Source of the DNA: Solicoccozyma terricola | Lineage: Eukaryota; Basidiomycota; Tremellomycetes; Filobasidiales; Piskurozymaceae | Length of the DNA stretch: 64,000 nucleotides | Direction: 5' to 3' | NCBI GenBank assembly: GCA_001600875.1 | Contig: BCLD01000013.1 | Span: 1-64,000 of the forward strand | Shown here: positions 1-9,750 of the stretch, in pieces | Layout of the letters: each line of letters starts with the position of its first letter | How positions within the stretch are numbered: the first letter of the stretch is position 1 | The notes under the pieces: generated by a model | What the model saw: the letters and a program-made list of their open reading frames with translations, nothing else | What the model was told of the DNA's origin: nothing | The model's database searches: none | Position numbers and translations under genes: made by a program

Positions 1-35
1 CCTAACCCTAACCCTAACCCTAACCCTAACCCTAG
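1..35. repeat. Telomere repeat tract
   Basis: About six head-to-tail copies of CCCTAA (TTAGGG on the other strand) begin at base 1 and stop at a partial unit. This marks the chromosome end and means the window is read from the telomere inward. The tract is short, so the assembly probably captured only its inner edge. Confidence 0.97.
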
Positions 36-218
36 AAATGTGAAGTGAACTTTATGTATTCTCAGGTGGATGGCAATTCCATGCCTTTCATCAACCGTGT
101 TGTGAACCAGGTGTACAGTCTTGCCACAGGTGGTGCAGACAAAGAACCAAAAAGTCGGGTGATATTTCAGCCCCAGCCTTTCCAGAGCAGGCCCTTGTAC
201 GTAAGGGCTGTGGACTAG
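36..218 (+). pseudogene. Telomere-abutting ORF remnant, possible truncated gene 3' end
   Basis: The frame starting right after the telomere is open for 60 codons and stops with TAG at 216-218. An internal ATG lies at 54. The predicted peptide reads like real protein (it includes NRVVNQVYSLA and FQPQPFQSRPLYVRAVD) rather than random translation. I do not recognise the family. A plausible reading is the 3' end of a gene whose 5' part was lost when the chromosome broke and was healed by telomere addition. Chance openness over 60 codons is the main alternative. Confidence 0.3.
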
Positions 219-904
219 AAGTGGTGGAACATTGTTAGCATGACCCACATGCGTTGAAAAGCAAATGGACGTACCATTCATATCCTGATCAACCATTTGA
301 ACCTCTCTGCTGCTCGTCCCATTTCCTCCAGAGCCTTCTGCTAGTGGTTCAAGGTGAGTCGAGGTGTTGACCACAGACACACCCAAACCACTGGCTGACT
401 CTGGTTCTCTTTGAACCCCAGCAGCAGATGAGGTAGAACCTTGTCTTGAAAATGTCATACCGTCCATGATAGCAGGTGGGAAATGATAGAAGAAAGGTTG
501 GGGGTACAGGGAAGGGGGATCGTACCGAAGAAAAAAAAAAGAAAAAAAAGGAAAGAATGTCTATACTAGGTTATTACTCACTGCACAGTCAGGACAGTGG
601 TGATCCTGGATGGTGGTGCTGGTGGTGGTGCGGTGGTGGTGGTAGCGGATGTGTGGTGTGGAAGTTTTGTAGGGGAAAGAAAAATTGGAACCTCCATTTG
701 ATGCGTACTTTAACATTCTGCGCTTTGGAACGCATGCCATACTGTCACATGCAGTGATAAGTTTATCCGGAATATGTGACATCAGTCATATTAATCCGAT
801 AAGATAGTAAGAACCACTGTGGGAAAAACAGCTTAACAGGTGAGAACCGCGGATGTGGCAGGGAATATTTTCGGTGGCGGTGGCAATGCTCTTTGACCAT
901 CATC

Positions 905-1965
905 CCACCTCAGTAGCACAAGCTCTGGACACCTCAGATCAGAGCATTTCCTATCAAGCTGTTAACAAGGGGTGGTGAGGGAATGCCCACCCTCCTAATT
1001 TACTTTGTGGGCTAGCCGTACCTGCAAAGGTCATTTGTGGCGAGGGTGATATTTCAGAAAAAGCACAAATTCTCCGCTTAAACCATCGGCACATCCATCA
1101 GAATTGAGCATTTGCTGCCTGACACATAGTGCACAAGTGGGGAGGATGCAGGACAATGTATAAGACCAGATTAGGGAAAGACAAGTGCAATATTGGCTGT
1201 GCAAGAGGGCTCCAAGTGCCTATTTGACCGTGATTTATAGAATTTTCAAAGTTAGAATTCAAGTATGGTTATTTCCCACATTGATACAGCATGCACAGGG
1301 CTCTCCAAATCTGTTCTTAGAATAGCAAAAACCTACCCACAGGCTGTGTGATGTGCGTTGTGAGAGGGGAGCTTTTGCGCGTAAATGACCTGTATTATTT
1401 AGAGTGGTGATTTTTTCGATGACTTGACCGTCACCCCACCCTAGGAGCACAAGCTCTGGACACCTCAAATCAGAGCATTTGCTATCAAGCTGTTAATATC
1501 GGGTGATCAGAGAATGTCCACCCTCCAAATTTACTTTGTGGGCTAGCTGTATCTGCAAAGGTCATTTGTGGCGAGGGTGACTTTTCAGAAAAAGCACAAA
1601 TTCTCCGCTTAAACCATCGGCACATCCGTCAGAATTGAGCATTTGCTACCTGACGCATAGAGCACATGTGGGGGCATACCGGGGCTACATTTAGGCCTTT
1701 GTTAGTAATCAGATAGTGCAATACTGACTGTACCACAGAGGTATTAAGCACTAACCCTAAGTAACCCCAGCCGTGTTTTTACTTTGGAATTCTGCCACAC
1801 TTGTTTTTGTAAAAGATAGGGCACCTCTGGAGCTCTCTATACAAGTATTTAAAACGGTGAAATAACCCCTACAGGCGTTGGGATCACCATGCTAAGTTGA
1901 GTCTGTTTGTGCATCAATGACATGTATTCCATTCCGGTGGCCAATCTGACCGTCTCCCGACCAAA
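905..1965. repeat. Subtelomeric tandem repeat, period about 531 bp
   Basis: Two long units follow each other. The block with AGCACAAGCTCTGGACACCT occurs at about 914 and 1445, and a block around AAAGCACAAATTCTCCGCTT at about 1058 and 1590. Both pairs are about 531 bp apart and nearly identical over more than 100 bp. Shorter, more diverged copies of the first block recur near 1967 and 2290. No convincing coding frame runs through the units. This looks like a non-coding subtelomeric repeat family typical of fungal chromosome ends. Confidence 0.85.
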
Positions 1966-2760
1966 GTAGCATAAGCTCTGGAGTGCTCAAAACAGAGCAT
2001 TTGCTATCAAGCCCTTAACACAGTGTCTGGAGATGAATGGTATCTGTCATCCAAGCTTTGTGGCAAAGCGCTGAGAGCATCACTCATCCCTGGAGGACAA
2101 CAAAGCTGAATGAGTAAAGTCTCTCAATATTAGGAATTTCACCATCCCTGCTTAACAAAAGTTGCAGAGGGGGATGATAGCTCCTGGGAACACAGACTAC
2201 CGAAGCTGTAGATACATTATTGGCCATGTAGTAGGAATTCTTGATGTGACTTTTTGGGACGCGTCATGAAAATTTTCAAAAACATTTGCATCAGCTCTGA
2301 CCAGTCCAGATGAGAGCATTAGCTACAAAGCCATTAACAACATATGGCTAGCACAGATGCACCGATGCGTCCGCGGTATTCCTGAAGGGCTAGCATCAAT
2401 ATCCATGTAGCAGGACCCGAGGGAGTGTCATTTTCACCCCCCATTTGGGATGGTGATGGCGGATGTGGGGTCTCTCTGATTGTCATGCTTTTTGTACTGG
2501 CTGGATGGTAGAGAGCAGGGGCGATATAAATATCTATTCCAAAGCCATTTATGTTGTATATTGCCTGGTGGGCAGCTGTCGCAAGGTACACATATTATCA
2601 GCAAAAAAACCACGTGTGAATTGGTTGATGCAGCCGTGCAGAATATGTCCCAAGTAAAAGTCATTCAAAAGTGGGATGATCAGCCTGAAAGTTTAATAGA
2701 ATGTGGCCCTGATAGGTGTACACATGCGAGATATCATGAGTGGGTGGGGGAAGAGCTCAT
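1966..2760. repeat. Diverged subtelomeric repeat copies
   Basis: Decayed copies of the upstream subtelomeric unit start near 1967 and 2290. They are recognisable by the pattern AGCTCTG..., then GAGCATT(T/A)GCTA, then a run ending in TTAAC. From about 2340 to 2760 I see short overlapping ORFs on both strands but no codon pattern, start context or domain that supports a gene. Confidence 0.55.
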
Positions 2761-3084
2761 TGTGAGCGGGGAATGATTCTAGTGATTGAAAAGCAGGACT
2801 TGGAGCATTTTTCACGCGACTTTCTGACAGGAAAACCTTGATATCTCCATGGTTCCCCGGGGCATTTCGGTGCCGTCTTGATACCGGATGTCCACAATCA
2901 CCATGTGCACCTNTACATATCACCTGCATGGCTGTGGGATGCCTAGGAGCCTGGGCATCTGTGATCCAAATGGTGTCGAGACCATCTGCCAACCCTGGCC
3001 TCTCCTCCTACGCATTGAAAAAAATTCAAATCTCGACGGGGGTAAATTTGCAGGTGAGAATGTCGATTTTTCAGCATTCAAACA

Positions 3085-3552
3085 GCTAGGAGACCCCCTA
3101 GACATGAGCATAATGAACATAGCTGTTAATGGCGAAGGTAGCCCTGAGTTGTAGCTATCTGGGGATACCCGAGCATAAGAGNGTCGCATAGGGTGGTGTT
3201 GGCATGAACGTGTCTGGGGAGGTGTTTTGGCTGTATTTGGACCTTTTTGGCCGTTTTCACCCTTTCAAACGGTAAGGAGACCCCCTAGACATGAGCATAA
3301 TGAACAGAGCTGTTAATGGGGAAGGTAGCCCTGGGCTGTAGCTATCTAGGGGTACCCGAGCATAAGATGGTCACATAGGGTCATGTTGGCATGAATCCAT
3401 CTCCCGACGTATTTTGGCCCTTTTTCGCATTTTTCCACTTGGAAATGGCTGGCAGACCCCCTAGACGTGAGCATAATGAACAGAGCCGTTAATAGAAAAC
3501 GTAGCCCTGCCTCCTGGCTACCCGCCGGTGCTTCAGCATAAGACCCTTCCAT
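3085..3552. repeat. Second subtelomeric tandem repeat, period about 185 bp
   Basis: Three consecutive copies of a unit containing GACCCCCTAGACATGAGCAT begin at about 3093, 3277 and 3455. Each continues through GAACA(T/G)AGC(T/C)GTTAAT and ends near CAGCATAAGA or CGAGCATAAGA. The first two are almost identical over more than 110 bp; the third is more diverged. Two isolated N bases (2913 and 3182) lie in or near this array. The unit is unrelated to the 531-bp family nearer the telomere. Confidence 0.85.
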
Positions 3553-4091
3553 AGGATGCCTCGCTCGCCATCCGGCTTGGCGCCCTTTTCATCGCGTCCA
3601 TTCCCTCCCGGCGGGCCATTGGGGGGCGGATTTGGGCCCGGGTGGCAAGGCGTGCGGGCTGCAAACGAGCATAACGCGCGTGATGCTCGGAGGATAGAGT
3701 AAGCTGCGCACCTCTTGCTCGACAACGACCTAGCTTATGTAGCTGTTGGTGCTCCTCGTACGTGTGGTGATGAGCCGATGTGAGAAAAGATAACGGAGGG
3801 GACAAGATGGAGGACGATCGTGAGCGTGTGAGTCCGATTGTCCGCCATCGGCGGCGCCGGCGACGGGTGGTCTTGACTGTCTCTTTTGCCCGAGATTATC
3901 ATCACCGCCATCACTGTCGTGGTTGACGTGGTTGACGTGGTTTGGAGGAATGGGTAATGGGAGGCCAATGCCAATGCTGTAAGAAGATCCGCGCTCCAAG
4001 GGGTCGTGGAAATGTAAGGTGGCATCTTGTGTGGCATGCACAAGGGATTGACGTATGATTATTTTTGATGATCTGTGTGTTCTCCAGTGAT

Positions 4092-6263
4092 TCAGCCTCT
4101 TCTCTTCCAGCGCGTCCACCATTGTAAGCTGTTTGCGCGGAGTAGGCTCGAAGGAGAAAAATATTGAATAGATCCACCAACGTTCACGTCTTTCGCGGAG
4201 GTAGGCCCAAGGTAAGCCAAACATTGCACGTCTTTCCGTTTGTCTCTCACGGGTACCCAGATGCCTACCACGGCGGTCTGCTTGCAACCCCAACACGCTG
4301 CTTCGATCACCGGGCATCCAGCGGGACTTATGCCATGCCTGTCGAGGTGACCCAAAGTCATGCAAAGTGTTGCGTACTGAGGACCTCGGAGGAGCCTTGA
4401 CCACACACGCTTGTGGAGTCTGGCTGATCTAACGAAGGGCTTGCACAGGCCGATGCAGTGCGGTTCTTCGAGCGAAATCATCAGTTCCAGGCCGGCGCCT
4501 TTGCATCGGTCGAAAGGCAGACCGAGTGCTGAAGTCACGAGTCTGTACACGATGTCATGATAGTGCGAATCTGGAAGGCTCTCCAGGTCGGGCAGAGGTG
4601 GATAGACTTCGTCGTCGAATAACAGTCGATTTGTGATGGTGGCGTCGTCTAACACCGGGTACGCCCACCGCAAAGCAGGAGGGTCCAGATGATTATCCCT
4701 ATAGATCCGCATCACGACTTCGGGCGCAAATCGGTCGAATGCGCTGCGAAATCTGGCAAACAAGTCCGCTCCGCTGGAGTCGCTGAAAACTTGCTTGTAT
4801 GGCGCCGCCCCGGACGAGGTTGACAAGTTGTTCTCGCCCAGCGAAACCAGTGGGATCGACCCTCCACGGACGGGATAAATTCCTCTCATCACGACGCCAT
4901 ATATCTCCCCCGCGTCACGGATGTTGGACTCTCGAAGATACGTCGTAGGCCGCCACAGAACGCCAGCTGCTTGGTTCCCAAACAAGCCCCCAGGTGCAAG
5001 CGTTGCGGGACTAGAATCGAACTTTCCTTCCGCCTGGACAATCGCATTCTCGAGAAGAACAGGCAAGCTCATGTTCCTGTAACCTTCGGGTATTTGGTAT
5101 CCAGGACAGTCGACCCACACGGCGAGGACGTAGTCACGTAGCTTTGTTGCCTTCCGTACTGAGGTTCCCAGCACCCGCAAATTGAACAAGAAGTTGGAAA
5201 ATTGTGCGTTGACATCCTCCCTGGTGTCTTTCGGTTTCCTGCTCTGAAGTCGTCGTGGATTCTCAATTGTGTCTCCTCGCAGGAAACGCGAGATCATCGC
5301 AAGAGGGTCCTCCTGATGGGTCCAATGGGGGTTGCCACGCCCACAATACGCCTGCATCAACTGTATGCTGTGTTCGAAAAGTAAAAGGTTCGCCTTTGTG
5401 AGGACTTCCATGGCATCCTGCGCTGAAGAGCCGGCGTTTATGGCCCTCTGGTACATCAGACGCGAGAAGGGTTCCAGGTGTTCGGACTTTCCTCCTTTGT
5501 TCACGCAGGTGGCCGCTGTATGGGACATTCGCAGCAGAGTGATACGCTGGCTGTATAAGAGCTCTTGCCACGTCCAAAGGCGGTGAAACCACGAGTTTAG
5601 CCCCAACATATTGAGACATCGTAAACCTGAGCGGTATTCTTTGACAACGGATTCGAGCGAAGCTCCAGACTGGCGGGCTTCGACCACCCTCGTTGTGACC
5701 GTCCGAAGACACCCACATACCCCACCAGGCATTAGCGCGACGACGTTCAAGCTGCTGTAGATCAAAGGGATGCTTGCTAAGGTTCCACAGACATCGGCTG
5801 GCTCTTCACGCATGCATAATTGGTCCATCCAGATGCCTCCGTGCTCTTGGGAGAGGCCGACCAAACATCTTTCGAGATCAAGGATGTCCCATTCCTCACC
5901 GAGTTCAAGGCAAACGAGGTCATCGAGCAAGCAATGTGTCACGGAGTGCCCAATTGCGATTTGGCGCCTTTCGAATTCGCCCCAAGTGTACGAAATCGCA
6001 ACGGCCGGACAGTTGGCAATCGGCACTTCGTCGTAATGAATGAAGAGGTGGGGTTCGACGGTTGGGCGTGGGCAGAGAGGGGCTTCGTTGCCACAAAAGG
6101 ATATGTGAGCGATGAGAATCGTGTCGAGGACTGCAGTGTTGGCTCGGAAAGCAGGCCGTCTCGTCAGAAGCTGGTCCCGGGGTAGGCGAATTGAGCCATG
6201 GCGCCCCGATAGCTCGTTATTGTTAAAGTCGTCGATTGAGGAGGTCTTCACCATTTCATTCAA
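4092..6263 (-). CDS. HET-domain protein (heterokaryon-incompatibility-like)
   Basis: A single-exon ORF of 723 codons. Near the N-terminus it carries the hallmarks of the HET domain: AISYTWGEFE at residues 89-98 and GIWMDQLCM at 143-151, with the characteristic Trp-Gly and Trp-x-Asp-x-x-Cys signatures. The rest (about 160-723) shows no second domain I recognise; it is rich in Arg, Leu and Trp and ends in a basic tail. HET domains in fungi trigger cell death or growth arrest after fusion of non-self hyphae, and many HET proteins act in other immune-like roles. The gene sits alone between subtelomeric repeats and a broken patatin gene, a usual home for fast-evolving non-self recognition genes. 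The start at 6263 is the first Met of the frame; a second Met is three codons in. Confidence 0.85.
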   Translation of the reverse strand: MNEMVKTSSIDDFNNNELSGRHGSIRLPRDQLLTRRPAFRANTAVLDTILIAHISFCGNEAPLCPRPTVEPHLFIHYDEVPIANCPAVAISYTWGEFERRQIAIGHSVTHCLLDDLVCLELGEEWDILDLERCLVGLSQEHGGIWMDQLCMREEPADVCGTLASIPLIYSSLNVVALMPGGVCGCLRTVTTRVVEARQSGASLESVVKEYRSGLRCLNMLGLNSWFHRLWTWQELLYSQRITLLRMSHTAATCVNKGGKSEHLEPFSRLMYQRAINAGSSAQDAMEVLTKANLLLFEHSIQLMQAYCGRGNPHWTHQEDPLAMISRFLRGDTIENPRRLQSRKPKDTREDVNAQFSNFLFNLRVLGTSVRKATKLRDYVLAVWVDCPGYQIPEGYRNMSLPVLLENAIVQAEGKFDSSPATLAPGGLFGNQAAGVLWRPTTYLRESNIRDAGEIYGVVMRGIYPVRGGSIPLVSLGENNLSTSSGAAPYKQVFSDSSGADLFARFRSAFDRFAPEVVMRIYRDNHLDPPALRWAYPVLDDATITNRLLFDDEVYPPLPDLESLPDSHYHDIVYRLVTSALGLPFDRCKGAGLELMISLEEPHCIGLCKPFVRSARLHKRVWSRLLRGPQYATLCMTLGHLDRHGISPAGCPVIEAACWGCKQTAVVGIWVPVRDKRKDVQCLAYLGPTSAKDVNVGGSIQYFSPSSLLRANSLQWWTRWKRRG

Positions 6264-6649
6264 GGGTCCCTGGGAAGCCTTGAAATTGGCCCTTTTCTAG
6301 CAATATGGGCGTTTGAAAGCACAAATAAGGGCAAGTGCGATGAGTCATCGCAGGCCGTTGCTGAGTCAGCGCTAGCGGCGCTTGGCCGGCGGGCACCTCT
6401 TAGCCGGGGGCTAGCCGACTTGACGGAGAGAACACGTCATTTACGTTTGGCTTCTTTGGGAAGCATGCAATGTGGGTCCAGTGGCTCGCCTAATCACGAT
6501 CACCACGTACTATTGTCTGGGGACGGCGACGGCCCACGGCTGACGACGCGGAGGACGAGGCAGGGAAGATAGACGACGGCGGCGTAGCGACAAGAGAAGA
6601 GAAAGGACGAGAAGAAAGAGGAAAAAGGAATGGGTAGTCGAGGGAGCTG
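6264..6649. promoter_or_regulatory. Divergent intergenic region between HET gene and patatin remnant
   Basis: No ORF is supported here. This is the shared upstream region of the leftward HET gene and the rightward patatin-like remnant. It includes a GC-rich stretch (6360-6425) and a purine-rich stretch (6590-6640). Confidence 0.4.
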
Positions 6650-6916
6650 ATGGGTAGACATATCTTCTCGCTAGCCTTCCTTCCCCACCCGCTCGCTGGT
6701 CTTCCCAGCTCGCGTTCACACAACGTGGTTGCTTCCGCCACTCAACGGCCGCTGCGGATCCTCTCCCTTGATGGCGGCGGGATTCGAGGGCTCGCCTCGC
6801 TCTTCTCTCAGTGGTTTTTTTTACATCGGAATTTGACCACAGTTGTTTTTGCAGGACACATGGTACCTCCAGGGCCATCCATATCAGTTCCTAGAACAGT
6901 GAAATTGTTGAAATAA
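6650..6916 (+). pseudogene. Patatin-like phospholipase, truncated after the oxyanion loop
   Basis: The frame from 6650 encodes RPLRILSLDGGGIRGLASL at about 6749-6805. This is the N-terminal patatin signature, with the DGGGxRG oxyanion-hole loop. In an intact enzyme it would be followed by a GxSxG nucleophile elbow, a catalytic Asp and often repeat domains. None of these follows. After GLASLFSQ the frame enters sequence resembling the subtelomeric repeat at 1775-1870 and stops at 6916. The gene therefore appears cut by a repeat-mediated rearrangement. Patatin domains in fungi are commonly fused to NACHT and repeat modules in non-self recognition proteins, which would suit the HET neighbour. 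That link is inference. Confidence 0.7.
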
Positions 6917-6930
6917 CCGTGTCTTTAGTG
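6823..6930. repeat. Subtelomeric repeat fragment fused to the patatin start
   Basis: About 100 bp here align with 1775-1872. Both carry GGAATT, then CCACA, then TTGTTTTTG, then a GTACCTCC/GCACCTCT-like block, and end in GTGAAA...AATAACC. The order and spacing are similar. The match begins right where the patatin coding sequence is lost. Confidence 0.6.
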
Positions 6931-8722
6931 GCAAGCTCGGCCGGACTCTAAATGAAACCCGGATACGGGTAACATTCCTTGCCAATATGATCGACACTTC
7001 CGCCGAAGTGCTAGAACAATCACCCGAACATCAGGTACCCGGGGATGATCGTTCCCACCCGACCGCCTCGCCAAGCCTGTGCCTTCACGCCACCCTGTGT
7101 CCTTTGCACGAGCCCACATATAGCTGCGACCTGCACGTAGATCCTGCAAAACATTGTTGTTCCTGGCGTCACTTTCTGATATCTCGACGCAAGGCAGGGC
7201 TCGGCGCTGCAGCGCTGAGTCCGAGTCTTGGCAGGCCTTTTGCGGACGTTCCCCGACGTTTCAGTATCCCTCCCTGGCAGGGGTACCCCGCCCGTGCTCT
7301 TTCCTTGCATACGGTCACAAATTCACAGAACACCGTTTCTCTCGCTTTCGTCTGCGCTCCGCTCCGCGGATTCAGCTCGTTCGCTTACTCAACCCTCCTC
7401 ACCTGTTTGTAATACGGGATCTCCATTGAGGTGGCCTTTGAGAGTGATGCCAACACACTATTTCGAAACCAAGCTGTAACCTCCTCAAGGACGAGAAATT
7501 GGGCGAGCAGTAAGACAAGCGACGAGTGCAGGTATTACGATCTCTGCTCATGTTCCCTTTCCACGTAGTGTACACCCCAGCACTCAAGGTTAACATCACC
7601 ACTGCAACCGAGGGAATGATAGATCTCCTGGCATGGAAGATCATCTTCACCTGCTCACTGTTCCAAAGAGGACAACACTACCCTTCGCAAGACAAACAAG
7701 TCTCCGTTCTTCCCAGCTAGCACCAATCAAAATGGTTTGGCTCTGCCGGGATGGGGCCTGGCGGGGCTTGTAACGTGCAGCTGAAGCAGGTTACTGGTGT
7801 CACGGGAATTCCTCTGATACGAATAACGACTCCAGTATCGCTCGCCTACGACACGTCATCATACTCGCTAGCCTATGACACGTCATCATACGCGTCGTCC
7901 AATATCAGAGTCACCCCTGACTTCAACCGTCGCCCCGTTGCTGTGTCCCTTACGAGGGACACGACACCAAAGGACCTCCGCTCTGCTACGGGGGCCGACG
8001 ACCGTTCGATATGGATAAATGGTCGCACGCCATTCATGGACGATCTNCCGTTCCATCTCCCTGTCGCCGTCGACGGACAGCGACCTGCCGGGACCCGTCT
8101 GGACCTTACGCCAGCTCGCTTCCAGTCTCCATCCTCGTAGCCGAGTATCACCGACCAAAGGGAGTTATGGCGAGACCCTATGGGACGCCCCGATCAAGAC
8201 ATGGACGAATGGGGATTGCTGGGGTACCTTTCGGTACCTTGGCAGCTGGCCCCGACGACATAGGAGGTCCAAGAACGCTTGGGACCAAGGACGTCGCGAT
8301 CCGTATTGCAAATATGGTCGTTCGAGGGATGCTGGCGTTAGCCGGTANGGTCCGGACAGGACTGGCGAGCAGCCAGGGTTTCCCGTCCGTTTTTAGGTAC
8401 ATAAGGAAGCCTTCTGTACGTCTCTTCATATTGCTCTCTTCCCTCGAGCAATATTATCAATTGTATGCCCACATAAAGCATCACACGAGCGACCTTTGCC
8501 CATAGGCGTTCAAGCTAGACCTCTTACTTCGCCAGCTGCCATGCTTGCACCCACGTACACGTACCCAGGTCGCTACCCGTCGACGTCGACGGACAGCGAC
8601 ACGCTATAGGACATAGCTGATCGAACATTGGATAGAGAGTCAGGTGACTTGTCTATCTCGAACGTGGCGATCGACGTTAGATCGTTACAACTGGATGGTG
8701 AAAGGAGTCACAAGTCTGCAAC
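6931..8722. other. Accessory stretch without a supportable gene
   Basis: Short overlapping ORFs occur on both strands, with none favoured by start context, splice sites or recognisable protein sequence. A 15-bp string GACACGTCATCATAC occurs twice, 27 bp apart, at 7850 and 7877. Single N bases occur at 8047 and 8348. The pieces GTCGACGGACAGCGAC near 8070 and 8584 are near-identical, which hints at a decayed duplication. Confidence 0.4.
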
Positions 8723-9145
8723 ATGAGAAGCCATTTGCTTGTTTCTGACCAAAGTTCCCAACCCTGGTGTACAAATTGTAAGGATACGACCTCTCTCAGG
8801 CCACCTCCTTACCGTTCCGCGGTGCCACGCTCCACGGATATTCGTCCACCGCTGACTGCACAACGCCCAGTCGCCTCGCTGACGGCGTACGACCGGGAAG
8901 TCCGATTGGACCGGAGTCCCCTTGATGACGACATCTCCCTTCTTGTCGTGTACACGAACGGGTCAGCACGGGTCCAAGAAATTCATAGTTGGAAACAGTT
9001 TCAACAGGTGGAAGAGGATCGAGTTCAACCATGGCGCAGAGAGCGTTATTTGAGTGTGGTTTTCGATATGGAGTGGAATGCTGTCCGCATATTCAACTAT
9101 CACTCCTTCGTTATGGCAGCCTTCGTTCGGTTCGGCCCACTATAG
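8723..9145 (+). CDS. Hypothetical protein, weakly supported
   Basis: A 140-codon open frame with a plausible acidic/hydrophobic segment (DDDISLLVVYTNGSARVQEI) in its middle. I recognise no family. A further open frame at 9195-9566 starts shortly downstream and could be a second exon or a separate remnant. The zone around it is full of broken sequence, so this may be a gene fragment or chance. Confidence 0.25.
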   Translation: MRSHLLVSDQSSQPWCTNCKDTTSLRPPPYRSAVPRSTDIRPPLTAQRPVASLTAYDREVRLDRSPLDDDISLLVVYTNGSARVQEIHSWKQFQQVEEDRVQPWRRERYLSVVFDMEWNAVRIFNYHSFVMAAFVRFGPL

Positions 9146-9662
9146 ACGCGGGCAAAATTAGGACGGTGCGTAGACACCCCGAATATCTGGGAAGGTGACC
9201 TTTGCCTACGTAGCCTGGCGACCTGAAGACGAGGTGGTCGTTTACGAAGGTTCCGCCACGCGGTGTAAAATGATCGGCGGGAAGATTGGCCGCGTGCTAG
9301 CGGAGGTGCGGAGATTCCTGAAATCCGCGGGGCACCCTATCGCGGGGAAACCAACGGTCACGCTGCGGTTGGAGCAATGGCCCGTCAGACTGGGGTCTAG
9401 AATGATTGCCCATGTGCCCATGTGCCCATCCCTCGGCCCATCTTTAAGGCTGCAATTCGGTTGCATGAGAACAGCGCGTAGTTCTATTTCCCGCCTTCGA
9501 ATACCAGGCTGCGCTTCTCAGAAGACAAACGTCAGGTCAACGCCCATACGAAGCGGTCTAATGTAGCACCGTGCCAGATACTCTTTGAAATCTGCTATGG
9601 ATATGCAGTGGCAAAGCGGGTTTGCACCAAAAGTTTGGCGAGAGTTGGAGAATGGGATATGA

Positions 9663-9670
9663 TATATAAG
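9663..9670 (+). promoter_or_regulatory. TATA box of the sugar transporter
   Basis: TATATAAG lies about 85 bp upstream of the ATG at 9751, a normal position for a fungal TATA element. Confidence 0.5.
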
Positions 9671-9750
9671 CGACCATGAACTTGATCAAACGATCTCAAG
9701 TAATGCAACATCCAACGATCCCGTTCAACTCTTTGACAAATTAACCCACA

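Noticed and set aside
3730..4404. 224-codon ORF on the minus strand overlapping the end of the HET gene
   Set aside because: It is an alternate frame of the HET coding region plus its 3' flank. The HET frame has the recognisable domain and the longer uninterrupted length.
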